This document shows, one piece after another, positions 48,513 through 60,805 of a stretch of 64,000 nt of DNA. Within the stretch, counting starts at the first letter, position 1; every line of letters begins with the position of its first letter. Origin of the DNA: Cephalotus follicularis (lineage: Eukaryota; Streptophyta; Magnoliopsida; Oxalidales; Cephalotaceae); NCBI GenBank assembly GCA_001972305.1, contig BDDD01000182.1, positions 307,480-371,479 of the forward strand, given 5' to 3'. A model generated the notes under the pieces. It saw nothing but the letters and a program-made list of their open reading frames with translations. It did not search any database and was not told the origin of the DNA. Made by a program: the position numbers and the translations under genes.

Positions 48513-50059
48513 AGAGAATACTTGGCTTAGTTGGCTAACTTGGTGTGAAGCAGAAAATTATTACTATGTTATATATTTCATTCGTATATAGAATGTCGTT
48601 TGATTCAATAATTTATTTATATAGATTAATCGGATATGTATATATATTTTATCTACACATATAAATTTTAACCGTTATATATATTTTATGAAAAATCAAT
48701 ATAACAGATTAAATAATTAATTGTATAAGTAAAAGTTAGAGAAATTCAATAAATTTGAAAATCGATATACGTTATCATCGTTGATTGAATACTAATTCCA
48801 ATAATTAAGATCAGAAAAATGTGAATATAAGATAGTAAGAACTTTTAGCTCTACACAAATATGGAGCCAATTGGTATATATGCACGTTAAAAAAAAGGGG
48901 CCCTATATAGATTCATAAACAGACTGGGGAATGCGAACATTGGTGAAGAGATTTGAAAAAAACATATGCAATGAAATGTTTTTTTTAAATGATTAATGAT
49001 GATGTTAGTATCACATTGTGTGATGATCATATTAAATATTTTTTTTTATTTCTTTTTCACTAATACTAATTATCTACACCAGTGTGAGTACGTAGAAGGA
49101 TTGAGATGAAAGAAATTCAGGAATAATTTTAAAAAAAAAATTCTATAGTTAGTAGAGAAAATTTAAAATTGATAAAAAATGGTGGAAAGAAAATGGAGTG
49201 GACGAATTTCAAAATTAATTGTTTGGTAAAGAATACTTTAGACGGAATGAAAAATTCAAAAGCTCTTGGATCCATCATTTTTTAATCTCTCCCAAAATTT
49301 GTTTTTAAGTAAAAGATAATATTATCCTCATTCCTTTTATTTGTTTTAATTCTATTTTTTATTGTTTATTTCAATAGAAAAGAATTGACAAGAGAATATA
49401 TTTGTCAAATTATGCATTTAAACTTTGTTTCCTTCCTTATATTTATCCTTGCAAATCAATCTTCTATCTTTTCACTTGATTATCTTCTTATCATGCATAT
49501 AGATGAAAATAATAAGTGATTTTTTTCCATACTTTTATTTTCTCTATAACTTTCTATCCTTACCATACGAGACAAATCATGAAGAAATAAATGCTTATTT
49601 AGTAAATAAAAGTTACATTACTTGATTTGTTTTAGTCTTAATTACTTTGACGTTAACAGTAATTGATTCGGGATCGAGAGGAAATAAAAAACATAGATGT
49701 CAATTAATATAGTCCTAATATAATACATTAAAATTATGTTATTAATCACAAATATGATACTGTCACAATTAAAGTATTAAAATATCATTGATATTTTTTT
49801 AAATATCATTAATAATATTTTGATATCACGTCCCCACACCCATATATAATAACACAAAATCTCACCTTCCATCGTAGTAAGATTTTGTGCCACTTTTATT
49901 TATTCCCATTGCACACGTTGTAATAAATAGTAATCTTCTTCTCTTTTTTCTTCCATAAATTCCTAGTACACAAAAATCACATAAATTGTAGGTCCTATTG
50001 TCCTGACCAATTCTCTCTCTCTCTCTCTCTCTGACACACACACACACAGACAAGGAGAC
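48513..50059. promoter_or_regulatory. Intergenic and upstream region of TBL copy B
   Basis: AT-rich and without coding signal. A TATA-like CATATATAATAAC lies at 49841-49853, about 210 bp before the ATG. A (CT)n(CA)n microsatellite at 50011-50048 sits directly before the start codon, probably in the 5' untranslated leader. Confidence 0.4.
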
Positions 50060-53000
50060 ATGGGAGCTTTTGGTGTTATTACATCATTGCTACTTATTGC
50101 TTCAATGCAACAAGTATATAAGGGCCATTCTAAAATACACGAGGAAAAAGGGCACTGTGATCTTTACAAAGGGACATGGGAGTATGATAAATCTTACCCT
50201 CTTTACAACTCCACACAATGTCCCTTCATTGAAAAAGAGTTTGATTGCCAAAAAAACGGTCGACCAGACCAGTTTTATCTCCATTTCAGATGGCAGCCGA
50301 CTTCATGCAACTTACCAAGGTATATAATTATTCTTTTATTTGGTTTTGAACACAAACAACTCTCTCTTCCATTCTTGTTCAAGGAAGTTTGTTTATTTAA
50401 GTGGGTTGTTTAGTAATTTAATTAAGGGGTTTGTTAGTAGATCATTTTCACAATTTTTTAATATTGTTTAGTAATTTAATTGCGTCACGAATTATTTGGT
50501 TCAATCTTAAAGTCTTAAACCCTTGATATTGTTTTTTTTTTTCCTCTTTCCACCATATTGAGAACTGTTAACTTAAAGTCCTATACGGTGCATTATGCAT
50601 ATTCAAAGCTATGATACAGACAGGAAGTTCATCTTTTCCATATTCATTCTCTATACTCTTTCTTATTTATTGTTTTTTATGTCTTATAATTATATTTTTT
50701 AAATTTTATTATTATATTTGATATGTCTCGTACATGTAAATCATACATATCAATTTTTAAGTAAATCGAACATTTATAACTATTTCAATTATGCATAAGA
50801 ATTGCATCAGTGAACATAGAAAATCAAATAATAATAGAAATTTTTGTGCATATTTAAAATATTTATAAATATCTGATTGTCTTGAAAATTGACGTGCATG
50901 ATCTACATATATAAAATATCAAATCTAATTATTATAAAGAATATCTATTATGGGACGACATTGCACTAACTTAAATGCAGTGTCACCCTAATTACCGTTA
51001 GATTTGATATTCTATTAATATAGATCAATCATGCAAATTTTCAAGTCAATTGGATATATGTAGATATTATATCGAATAGTAAAATATTTTATTGTGTATG
51101 AGTTAATTATAGAAGAGTTAAACTTTTCATTTCGAAATGAAATAGTTAGAAATATTTAATTGATTTGTAAGTATGATCTAGACAAATAGATCATCAAATC
51201 CATTAATTGAATTTAAAAAATACTATTTATAAGTACAATAATTAAGATAATACTGTACTTGAATGTCACCCATAATAAATATTCTCTTATTATAATTGTA
51301 ACACAAGAAAAAATATGTATAAAAGAGTACGAGGATGATCAACTTCCATAACAAAACAGCAAATACTCTGAGAATTTTGTGATTACACAATGTATATCAT
51401 TGTACTTAACTTGCAATCACATAATATGAAACCAAGAGTGTACTTTTTTTGGCATTAAAATTTATGAGAATGGAAATACCAAAAATAAGTGGTAAACATT
51501 AGATACGTTAATTTGCAAAATTAATTAGTTTTATGGCATTCCAATACATCCCATAATGATTACGGGCATTTCTGTTTTCACTCAAACAAAATTTGCCTCT
51601 TTCCATTGTATTTAAAATAAATAAATAAATAAATGTGACACCTAAAGGACTGACTTGGTGCCATTATTTGCTTGACAAACTTGTAATGGAAATTGCTTCT
51701 TTGTCAATATTGTTACAAAAACGAGCGTTGCCTTGAAATCTAATTGTCTTGTTCCTCTTGGGTCCCCCTAGGAGTTATTTTGCATGTGCTACTAGCTATA
51801 TATGGATACCCATTAAATCATTTATCCTTAATTAAGTGGATCTTAAATTACATCTGTACATGCAGTTTCAATGGCGGAGATTTCTTGAGGAGATATAGAG
51901 GGAAGCGGCTCATGTTCATTGGGGACTCATTGAGTTTGAATCAATTTCAATCACTCACTTGCATGCTTCATGTGGCAGTACCCAACACCAAGTACATTTC
52001 GCAAAGGACAGGAGATCTGTCAACATTTAATTTCCCGGTAAAACTATATATTATATATATTATTCTTCTCATTGACCGCTTTATAACTTTTTTTTTATAC
52101 TGATTAAGTGATGAATAATGCTATCAAACACAAATGATGTGACATTATAAATATATTACAAGTGAGTTGTCAAAATATCATTAATATTTTTTTAAACACT
52201 ATTAATGATGTTTTAACTATTAATAAAAACAATCACAACTCAATTCTGATACAGTTATGATAATATTTCACTTATGATTAATAACATCACTGTTAATTAT
52301 ATGTTAATTGTTAACGAGAAAAAAAGAAATAACTTACGTACAAATTAATTATGGATTGAAATAATCGCATCCATGAAAACCTCAAAGAGAACCAACATTA
52401 AATCAAATTCAGTAAGAGTTTTAATAGCTTGTAACTTTCTTGATTGTTATTAAACTATAAATAAATAAGGGTAGACTATCAAAACTCTTCGAGATTATCT
52501 TTAATCACAAATAACTCATTCTATTTTTAGATTTCACAAAAAGCTCCCTGCAACACTTAACAAAACATGATAAATAAAAAAAACACACAATTATATACTA
52601 AATGAAAAATATGCTGCAAAATCTAGAATACCTAGTAACACAAAAATTAACTTATAGGATAATCTGATTTCAGCAAAAATTAACACATTAACTCATATAT
52701 GTAAACAACTCCTACGATGACCTCCACGAACTGCATTAGAATAGGAGCTTTTATGATGATCAAACTAAGCCTTGTGTCTCCTTTTTACCCCACCATAAAC
52801 TCAATAGATATAAGTGGATCAAATATTTAGTTTATTTATAGAGTTTGGAAATCAATAATGTCGTGATCCATTTCCAGTGAACCGTTCACTTGTATATTTG
52901 TTTCAAGCTCATGCATATTAGATTTGTCACGTGGACAAGTGCCACTAGGTTTGCAATATTGAGCAAGTTCATTATTTACACGAGAAACAAGCTTTTCACA

Positions 53001-55092
53001 GTGTGCCAGTCTACATGGGAAATCGGCATCACCCACTTTTTGTTAGAGGGAAGAGGTAGGTTTATGATGTAATTCTTGTGTAATTGAGTATTATAGATTT
53101 CAGGATATCTTTCATTTAGTATGTAATTAGGTATTTTTATCATTTAAGTGTTATAAGAGAGGTTTACATAAAACATAATAATAAAAGTTACTTCAAGGAG
53201 ATTTTTGTAGTTTTCTTGTTGGTATGCGAAATATTAAAAAATCTGATATGTGTATCATCAGTATATACATAAAACTTGCTATAAATAGCTAGTTGTAGTT
53301 ATTAAAAGACACTTTTATGGTAATTATATTAATAACTCGTTCGATTCTCAATTGATTGGCATTACGAAATTTGCAGGAGTACAATGTTTCGTTGATGTTG
53401 TCTCGCAATGCATTTCTAGTTGACATTGTTCACGAGAAAATGGGGCGAGTTCTAGAGATCAACTCAATTGGAAGTGGAGATTTATGGAAAGGTTTTGACA
53501 CCTTGATCTTCGACTCATGGCATTGGTGGACCCATTCTGGAAGAAAACAACCGTATGATCCATATTATATACTATGAATACTATTCACATTCTTCCTTCT
53601 TATATATACATAATATAACTCAAGATGTTTAGTTTCAAATCGGGATAAGAATAACAATCATCAACAGTTAATTCGAGTATCAAAAACAGAGTTTTTGTTG
53701 TAATATTTTTTTTAATGTAAATAAAAATTGACTGTTATTAATACGTAAATTAGTTGTTACCGAACCTCAAACTGTTTGTAGTGAATTTATTAATTATGGA
53801 TTAACACTATGGGTACACAATTTGGGTGATGTTGCAGATGGGATTTTGTTCGAGATAACAAGGAAATATACAAAGACGCAGATCGTTTGGTCCTCTATGA
53901 GAAAGCTCTGAGTGCATGGGCAAATTGGGTAGACTCCAATGTAAATCCTACTAAAACCAAGGTCTTCTTCCAGGGTGTCTCCCCTGATCATTGGAAGTAA
54001 GTTACTACGAAAAAAAAAAAAGACACTTGTATATAGTATATTTCTTTACCAATCATTCAAAAAAAATTAGAGCCGGAAGAAACATTTTAATATTGATATT
54101 ATGCAAATGATACGTTAGTTTACGTGACTGTCGGTGCATGTTATTAACGAANAATTAAAAATACAAAATGACAGGAATAACAAGAATTACTCGAATTTGG
54201 TATGAGCAGCTAATTGGATTTTATCCATAAGGATATTATTGTAATTTAAATATAGATTTAACGTGATAACATGATATTAGACTGATATCATGATATATTT
54301 AAGAAGAATATTTCTTTCCACACCCTTTATCGTTTCAAGAATTTATAGATAAAATGTTATAAATTTAACCATTTAGTTAACGTTCGATCTATATCATCTC
54401 TGTAAATTTTCAAGACAATTAGATAACTATTGATATTATTTTTTTGTATAATTATGCAGAAAAATTCAACGGTTATAAAAAAGTTACTATAAAACCTAAA
54501 AAAAATAGAATAGTTATAGATATTAAATTGATTTAAAAATTTATAGAGGTGATCTACGTATATAGAATAATAAATTAAACAGTTTGATTTGTAAAATATT
54601 AATATAGAGTTATTAAAATTGTGAAGAGAAATAATACTCTATTTTTAACGATGACTAATTTGTTTCATTGACGCTCATATTCAGAAACTAATGTATCATT
54701 TATAATATTATATGAACATTAAATATAAGAAAATAAGTGATATTTTATTTAATGAAAAAACTATTCTCACAATATCTTATAATGTTATCGTGTTTCCTTA
54801 CATTAGTTCAAGCGATTTGGATCCAGAATCGAAGACTTGCATTGGGCAAAGACTACCAATGGTGAAGTATACAGGAGGTCCACCTCCAGCAGAAGTAGTT
54901 CTAGAGAAAGTCATACGTAGAATGTCGAAGCCAGTTCAGTTGCTTAATATAACAACACTATCACAACTGAGAAAAGATGGGCACCCTTCAGTCTATGGTT
55001 TAGGAGGCCATCGCGGCGATGATTGCACCCACTGGTGTCTCCCTGGAGTCCCTGATATTTGGAATCAACTCCTATATGCAAACCTCTTTTAG
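50060..55092 (+). CDS. TBL/PMR5-family polysaccharide O-acetyltransferase, copy B (five exons)
   Basis: Tandem paralogue of the gene 1.9 kb upstream, with the same exon count and phases. Exons 50060-50319, 51866-52037, 53377-53552, 53838-53996 and 54807-55092 encode 350 residues. The N-terminus is hydrophobic ([19 protein letters not shown]). The TBL domain has [26 protein letters not shown] at 106-108 ([10 protein letters not shown]), WHWWTHSG in exon 3 and DxxH at 328-331 ([12 protein letters not shown]). The protein ends YANLF, the usual family length. All GT-AG borders are present and the coding sequence looks intact. Exon 3 starts EYNVSL, the common TBL form, whereas copy A has VYNTKI. 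Intron 4 contains an undetermined base (54152). The 3' side is occupied by a solo LTR. Confidence 0.92.
50861..51070. mobile_element. Foldback MITE-like element in intron 1 of TBL copy B
   Basis: Two arms of about 68 bp (50861-50928 and 51000-51070) are imperfect inverted repeats sharing words such as TTGAAAATT, CATGATC and AGAATATCAAATCTAA. Around the centre lies GGACGACATTGCACTAAC. Related words recur at 42958-43066, 48576-48790 and 54330-54600, so this is a small repeat family around the TBL genes. Confidence 0.55.
52836..53036 (-). pseudogene. Antisense coding-like fragment in intron 2 of TBL copy B
   Basis: The minus strand holds an open stretch of 66 codons with non-simple composition ([19 protein letters not shown], then [12 protein letters not shown] and [11 protein letters not shown]), preceded by an acceptor-like AACAAAAAG. 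It looks like a last exon with no rest of a gene nearby. I do not recognise the family. It could be a captured gene fragment inside an inserted element, or chance. Confidence 0.3.
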
Positions 55093-55284
55093 AGCTATAT
55101 ACTGATAAATATTGTAATAACCGTAACTTCAATTAATGTATATTGATCCAAGATTGAAATAAAATATACATTTTGTTGAGTTATTTGTCCAATTATACTA
55201 ATTTCTATGATTGGTATTTGTTGGGGTTGAATTGATGTGCAATTGGGGATGTATCAAAGATTTGAAACCCTAATTTAGGACAGA

Positions 55285-55364
55285 CAGCCGACTGTCACAG
55301 GGCAACAGCCGACTGTCTACCACGTGATGAGGGCAGTCGACTGCCCACTATGGCCAGTCGACTG
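55285..55364 (+). promoter_or_regulatory. CAGYCGACTG cluster 1 in S55
   Basis: Four copies start at 55285, 55306, 55334 and 55355. The first and second pairs are each spaced exactly 21 bp. Confidence 0.75.
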
Positions 55365-56541
55365 GTTTTGACAGAACAAGATTTTCTGGCATGTGCAAGA
55401 CAATGATGGACAGATGGGAATGACACTTATGTCTCACCACCTGCCAGAACATGCAAAAGGGGAATGTTTGCATGTTCTCTGCAGATCTAACAACCACAAT
55501 TGATTAAATTAATGAGAAGTGGAGTGAGTGAGGCATGTGTTGGAGTAAAGAAAGAAAGAAAATGTGAGTGCATGGGAGTAGGTGACAAATCTGACGAATT
55601 GAGAGTTATATCTGCTGATGAAATGGTTAATGGAGAGTTAGAAACACAGAGAGAAGTGAGGGATTACTAAGGATTATTGAGGGCTTGCATTGGAGGTGTT
55701 AGAAAGCTCAAAAAGAGGAACTTTGAGACTTTAGAATCTTGGTAAGTTCTTTGATCCGAATTCTTGTTATTTTGATGATACAATGTGATTAGGAATGTTA
55801 ATTATCTACTGTTAATGGATTAGAGTTAACAACTTTGGAATTGAAATGAAGGTAGTAAGTGGATCAAATGTAATTAGTGATCATAACCTCTAAAATGGAT
55901 TTTGATTGTTGCTAAGAGTTAGGATATATGCTTAATAGATCCTAAGTATATATATATATCTACTGTTGAAACATGCAAATCAGTAGATGGATTGGATGAA
56001 TTAATTTGAATATGGAAAGTGTTTTATTTGGAATTAGAGGCTTAAGAATTCTAATAATTCTTGATGCAACTAGATGATGATTATAATAATTGATTGGAAT
56101 ATATATACATACTGATTTCATGTATATATCTACTGTCAAACAAGATAAAATCAATAAATTCGAGATTTAGTAAATTGTTGACATAGAGTTCAAAAGGAAA
56201 AGTGGTGAAATGATGAAAGTGATGATAAATGAGCTGGTGTTAAGCTTGTTAATGTTATTGAAACCTACTGATATTGATGCACATGATTATAAACAAACAT
56301 GCATAGATCAATACTACTGAATTGAAGGAATTGTTGGTGAAAGTGACTTGGAACTCAAAGAGAAAGATCATATTCAATTGATCTTGGGATAGCGAATTGA
56401 GGTAGGGGTAATGATATGTTATGGAAGATATGAGTATGCATATCATGTATGTTTATTTTCTGCATAATTGCATGTATTGAATTGATTGGGAATTGAATTG
56501 ACATATCATGACTTGCCATTTCTGCAATTTCTGGGCAGAGG

Positions 56542-56612
56542 CAGTCGACTGCCACCCAAAGCAGTCGACTACTCAACCCAGCAGTCGACTGGTTCTTCAT
56601 GACAGCCGACTG
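56542..56612 (+). promoter_or_regulatory. CAGYCGACTG cluster 2 in S55
   Basis: Four copies start at 56542, 56562, 56582 and 56603, spaced 20-21 bp. Confidence 0.75.
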
Positions 56613-57983
56613 TTCTGGGCAGGAAATTCATACATTGATAGAATTGTTACTATTTGATATTGTTATTGATTTGTACATGTTACCAACAGATAGCACACAC
56701 TGTTTGATGTTATCTAACATCATAACTACTGGTATTGCATTGATCGAACGAGTTATGTGCTATTTGCACAAACTATGGTTTAAATACCACCTTAAATGAA
56801 AAATTACCATTTCACAAGAACTACTGTTTTGATTAGTGTTGCTGCATATATTACTCATGTTAGCATATACATACTGTTTTGGTGCTATTGACGCCACTAC
56901 CACTGTATTTCAACGATTGAAAACCACGATGGGCTATGTACCCAAATTTTATGAAATTAACTATCATTTCCAAATAAATGTTTTTGGACCAAATGAATTA
57001 CTGATTTTCCTCCTATGTGAGAGATACCTACTGTTTGGTTCCTACCATTTTCAAGAAACTACTGATTTACTGTTTACTGTTTTGTTTCCGAATTGGAAAC
57101 TACTACTGTTACTGAGATCGTTTTCCTCAGATGAGATGTACGATTATTGCACTGTTAACGTTTCTAAAGAAAACAATTTTTATTGCATATTATATATATA
57201 TGTAATTGGATTGCACTGAATGAATTGATTGTCTATGTTTACTGCCGTAGTTGAGTGATAGGAGCCATCACTGACTACGGGGATGGTTCTACAGGCCAGG
57301 AGTTGGCTAGATCCACACTGTGACTGTTCGCTACCTGCTTAATGCCGGTGGTACTGTTTGACTCCTATCATCTGTAGAGTTGGGGTGATAGCTAGGTGCT
57401 CGACGTAGGCCAGGGGTTGGCGACGTCTTGAGTCTATACTGGTCTTCGGACAAACTACTGGACTGATTGATTGTACCCTTGTGCGGTATTCTTGCATATG
57501 GATTGTTTATGGCCATTTGGCATGATTGCTTATATATTGGCCCATTTAAATGTTATTTTGATATAAACTGTCATACGTGTTGCATTCATATATTCTGTAT
57601 CATACATTATCATTCTACTTAGCCAAGTGAGGACAACGGCTAACCCCTACAATTTCAGATTAAGCAAGGACAATTGGAGACTGCTGCTGAAGCTTGAAGA
57701 GCTTCTTATTTGTTATTTAAGGTTGATTATTTTTGATGATGTACTGTTATTTTGAGATTGAACGGTTCATACCTCGTAGTTTGTTTTTCCTTATGTAAGG
57801 ATAATTGTGGTTTTACCTGCACGTAGTATGGGATGCGTGCGGATGAATTATATTCCGGCTTATCGAATGCTTCCGCAATTTAATTATGACTTTTAATTGA
57901 AATGCTGGAATATTATTTTATGCTTAATTCTGATATCACCACATATGCTGTCTATTTTGGAATTATGAAAACGGGGTGTGACA

Positions 57984-58301
57984 AATATACCAACCATTTT
58001 CACATGAAAGATATTGCTACAATGATTTGAAATTTATACAAGGTTGCTAAATATATAACAAGCAAGTGGTTCGGTTTGGGCCTTTTTCTATTTCCTCTCG
58101 TCTGTTTCCAAGTGATCTCTTTGCAATATCTATTAATAGGATTTTTTTTTTAGGTTTATTCATCTCTAATCTCTTAATAGTCAATTAAATTAGAATTTAT
58201 GGCTCAGTTTCCCAAAAATTCTTAAGTATATCTAAGTGGACTAGACAAGAGAGGAAAAAGATGACAGGTGCTCATGTATAAAATGCAAGATACTATAAGT
58301 G
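57984..58301. other. Unassigned stretch right of S55
   Basis: Nothing recognisable. It would be continuous with the original 3' flank of TBL copy B before S55 inserted. Confidence 0.3.
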
Positions 58302-59431
58302 CCAATTTGGTAACACGTTAGGATGGACAAAAGTGTTTTTTCCTCCGAACGCAATAGAAAAAATGTTTGGTAAGAAATTTGAAAAGCGTTTCTCTTATAA
58401 TCACTTTTTTTAAGCGTTTCAACGCTATTCTATGGAACACGGAGATTTGTCGTGTTGAGAAAAAACTATTTGGAGACATTGAAGACCAGATCCTTTCCCC
58501 TCTCTCTCCCAACGAGGCTCTCTCCCACAATCAGGCTCTCTCCCAAAACTCAACCATAAGTGAAGAAATCGTGAGTTGCCATTTTTGGGCCCGACCTCCA
58601 ACCTTTAAGTCGCGGATTCTGCCTTCACATTTGTTGATTGTATGGCGTCGGTGAACATCTTTTGTGAAGACAAATGACGTGATCAAGCTTTGGAGGAACA
58701 CAAAAAAATTGGGGAATTTGATTGTGGATAGCACAGAATCAGGTTTTTGTATTCTATCCTTCCCCTTCTCTTTTGTGCAGCAATGGTTTCTGTGATTGTT
58801 GAGGGTATTGATTGGGACTTTGAGCTGCTTGGAGTTGACCGATCTGGGTTTTTACGATTTAATTGGTTGATGGCAATTGGTGAAGGCTTTGATGATGACT
58901 GTGGGTTTGTTGGGTTCGTTTCTTTTGTGTTGCTAATGCGTGAGTAGTGTTTTGGTGGGTGTATGGTTTGGCTAGTTGAAGGCATGGGATGACAGTGAAA
59001 TTGATGTTTGTTGTTTAAGGAGTTGTGGGTGCCTTTGGGTTTAGGCATTGATGACAGCTTTGGTTTGATGGGTTCGATAGAGGTGGTGGTAAACAGGGAC
59101 TGCGCTTGCTGGGTTCGTTTATCGTGGGCTGTAGTGTGTGATGGTTGTTGTTAATGCCTTTGTTTGTAGTTGGTGAAGGTTGTTGTGACGTGAGGCTTGG
59201 GTAGGGATATTGTTGAATAATCTGTCGTGGAATTTTAATGCTTTCGGGTTGCTATTTTGTTTGGTTTTACTTTTGATAACACACAATTTTTTCACTTAAA
59301 AAGTGATTTTGGTTATTTTGTTTACCAAACGCTTTTGTAAGACTCATAACACTTTTAATTACTCACATCACTTTTAGCCACAACACTTTTAAAAGTGATT
59401 CTAAACAACACACAGCAATACCAAACGGACC
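58302..59431. mobile_element. Possible non-autonomous hAT-like DNA transposon
   Basis: The right edge ends ACCAAACGGACC (59420-59431). The left edge reads CCAATTTGGTAAC (58302-58314), a weak inverted partner. The flanks TATAAGTG and CCTAAGTG agree in six of eight bases, as an aged hAT duplication could. Subterminal AAGTGATT/AATCACTT-type words occur near both ends (58400 and 59300-59400). The interior is GT-rich with low-complexity frames (for example 58747-58947) in which I recognise nothing. Confidence 0.4.
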
Positions 59432-60127
59432 CTAAGTGATAAGGTCAAATTTCGATCATTTGCTGAGATCACGTCACGTGACATCAGTTTATTAGTTATT
59501 TGTGGTTTGTTTGGTTGGCATGTATAACTTTTTGTAGATTGCTCTATAAACGAAGCTTTAGCTCTATTTAGTATATAACTAAAAAAAATCTAATGTTTTA
59601 CGAATTCAGATTGTGGATAGAAGAAAGAAAGCCAGAATCAATTCTTGATTTTAGAACATTGTTGGCAATCTGATACCCTAACCTATCCGAATATCTGAGA
59701 TTGCAAAAGTGAAAAAAGTTTTACACACAAATCAAGCGACGTTAAATGTGATAACTGAAATATTACTACAATAAGAGTTTAAAAACATACAAGGATAAGA
59801 TCAATTCTCTAAAGGCTCTAATTATAAAGATAAAATCAATCCTCCAGGGGCTCTAACTGATAAATCCTAATAAGACTATGAAAGTTGAGATACAATGAAA
59901 CATTACCAATTATTGTTATAAATACAGGAGGCACCTCAGGTACAAGGATATGATTACTTCAGCTCTATCTTTGATGTACCTCACGAAAACCCATCGTGTC
60001 CCCATTACTGACTTAGTCATCGGAGAATTTTTTGGAGTCTGCTCCGGTCACTCTTTAATTCTGTTTCTTCTTTGCAGGTCCACAAAATCAACAATTGCTA
60101 GTGACCTAGCAATTTTTGCAGCAACAG
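59432..60127 (+). repeat. Right part of the 5' LTR of G3 (Tat-type Gypsy)
   Basis: Inferred from the primer-binding-site-like sequence that follows and from the layout of Tat-type elements. The left end of the LTR is not defined. A pyrimidine-rich TTCTTTGCAG lies at 60069-60078. Confidence 0.4.
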
Positions 60128-60805
60128 ATCGACGCCGTCTGAAAGAACCGATAATTATCAATTGGTGTATTCTTACCCTTTTGAGACACGACCATGATGG
60201 GGAACAAAGGACCAACGAGTAAAGTTACTCTTCAAAATGTTCAAAACCCTAGGAACAACGAAGACAGAAACCAGTTCAACATCCAAGGACATTCTCTCAT
60301 CCACTCATGTGTTGAGGTCGTTGAGGTCCAACCCCAACATGCCCTTGAGGCTGTTGCGATCGTCAATGACATCAACAAATTGAAGACACAAATTGCAGCC
60401 CTCACAATTGGAATCTAACAAACAGTGAGGCCTCGAAGGGACAAGCATCTCACCCACAAAGGTCTAGATCTCGAAACGATGGTAATCGTGACGATTAGTT
60501 CGACTCTGCCTCTAGTCCTTCCAAAGGAAGACATGCTAATTGACATAGAGCTCACGAATCAAAGGATGTTGAAGTTCACAATCAGCTTGACCAGATGACC
60601 AAGAGAATTGATGAGCTGGTTAAGGATAAAAAGGACAAGTACCAACATGACTCGAAGCCATCCTTCACCAAGGAGGTTCTTGTGGCCCTTACCGAAGAAT
60701 TTCAAGCTTACTACCATCGAGCAATATGATGGTACCTCTGATTCGGTTGACCATGTCAAAACCTTCAAGTTTGTGATGCCGTTACAGAGAGTTTCGGATA
60801 AAGTT
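60128..60805 (+). mobile_element. G3, left part: primer-binding site, leader and gag of a Tat-type Gypsy
   Basis: GATCGACGCCGTCTGAAAG (60128-60146) resembles the TTGGCGCCGTCTGTGGGAA primer-binding site of Tat/Athila elements. The gag frame begins at the ATG near 60194 (MMGNKGPTSKV). Towards 60700-60800 it shows the conserved block PLPKNFKLTTIEQYDGTSD and VDHVKTFKF, typical of Tat gag. It is interrupted near 60805 by a hAT end. The element resumes at 63488. Several breaks. Confidence 0.7.

Larger units (their letters stand above)
55113..57983 (+). mobile_element. S55: Gypsy solo LTR (2.87 kb) directly behind TBL copy B
   Basis: Begins TGTAATAACC and ends GGGGTGTGACA, flanked by AATAT at 55108-55112 and 57984-57988. 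The two ends match the TGTAATAYCC...GGTGTTACA pattern of the G1 and S30 LTRs read in the other orientation. The end region (GGCTAACCCCTACAATTTCAG, near 57630-57650) also suits the Tekay-type LTR. No internal coding sequence is present. It contains two CAGYCGACTG clusters (55285-55364 and 56542-56612). Confidence 0.72.

Noticed and set aside
55212-55222. TGTTGGGGTTG as the left end of S55
   Set aside because: Its flanks do not match the bases after 57983, whereas a start at 55113 gives an exact AATAT duplication and the TGTAATA start shared with the G1 and S30 LTRs.
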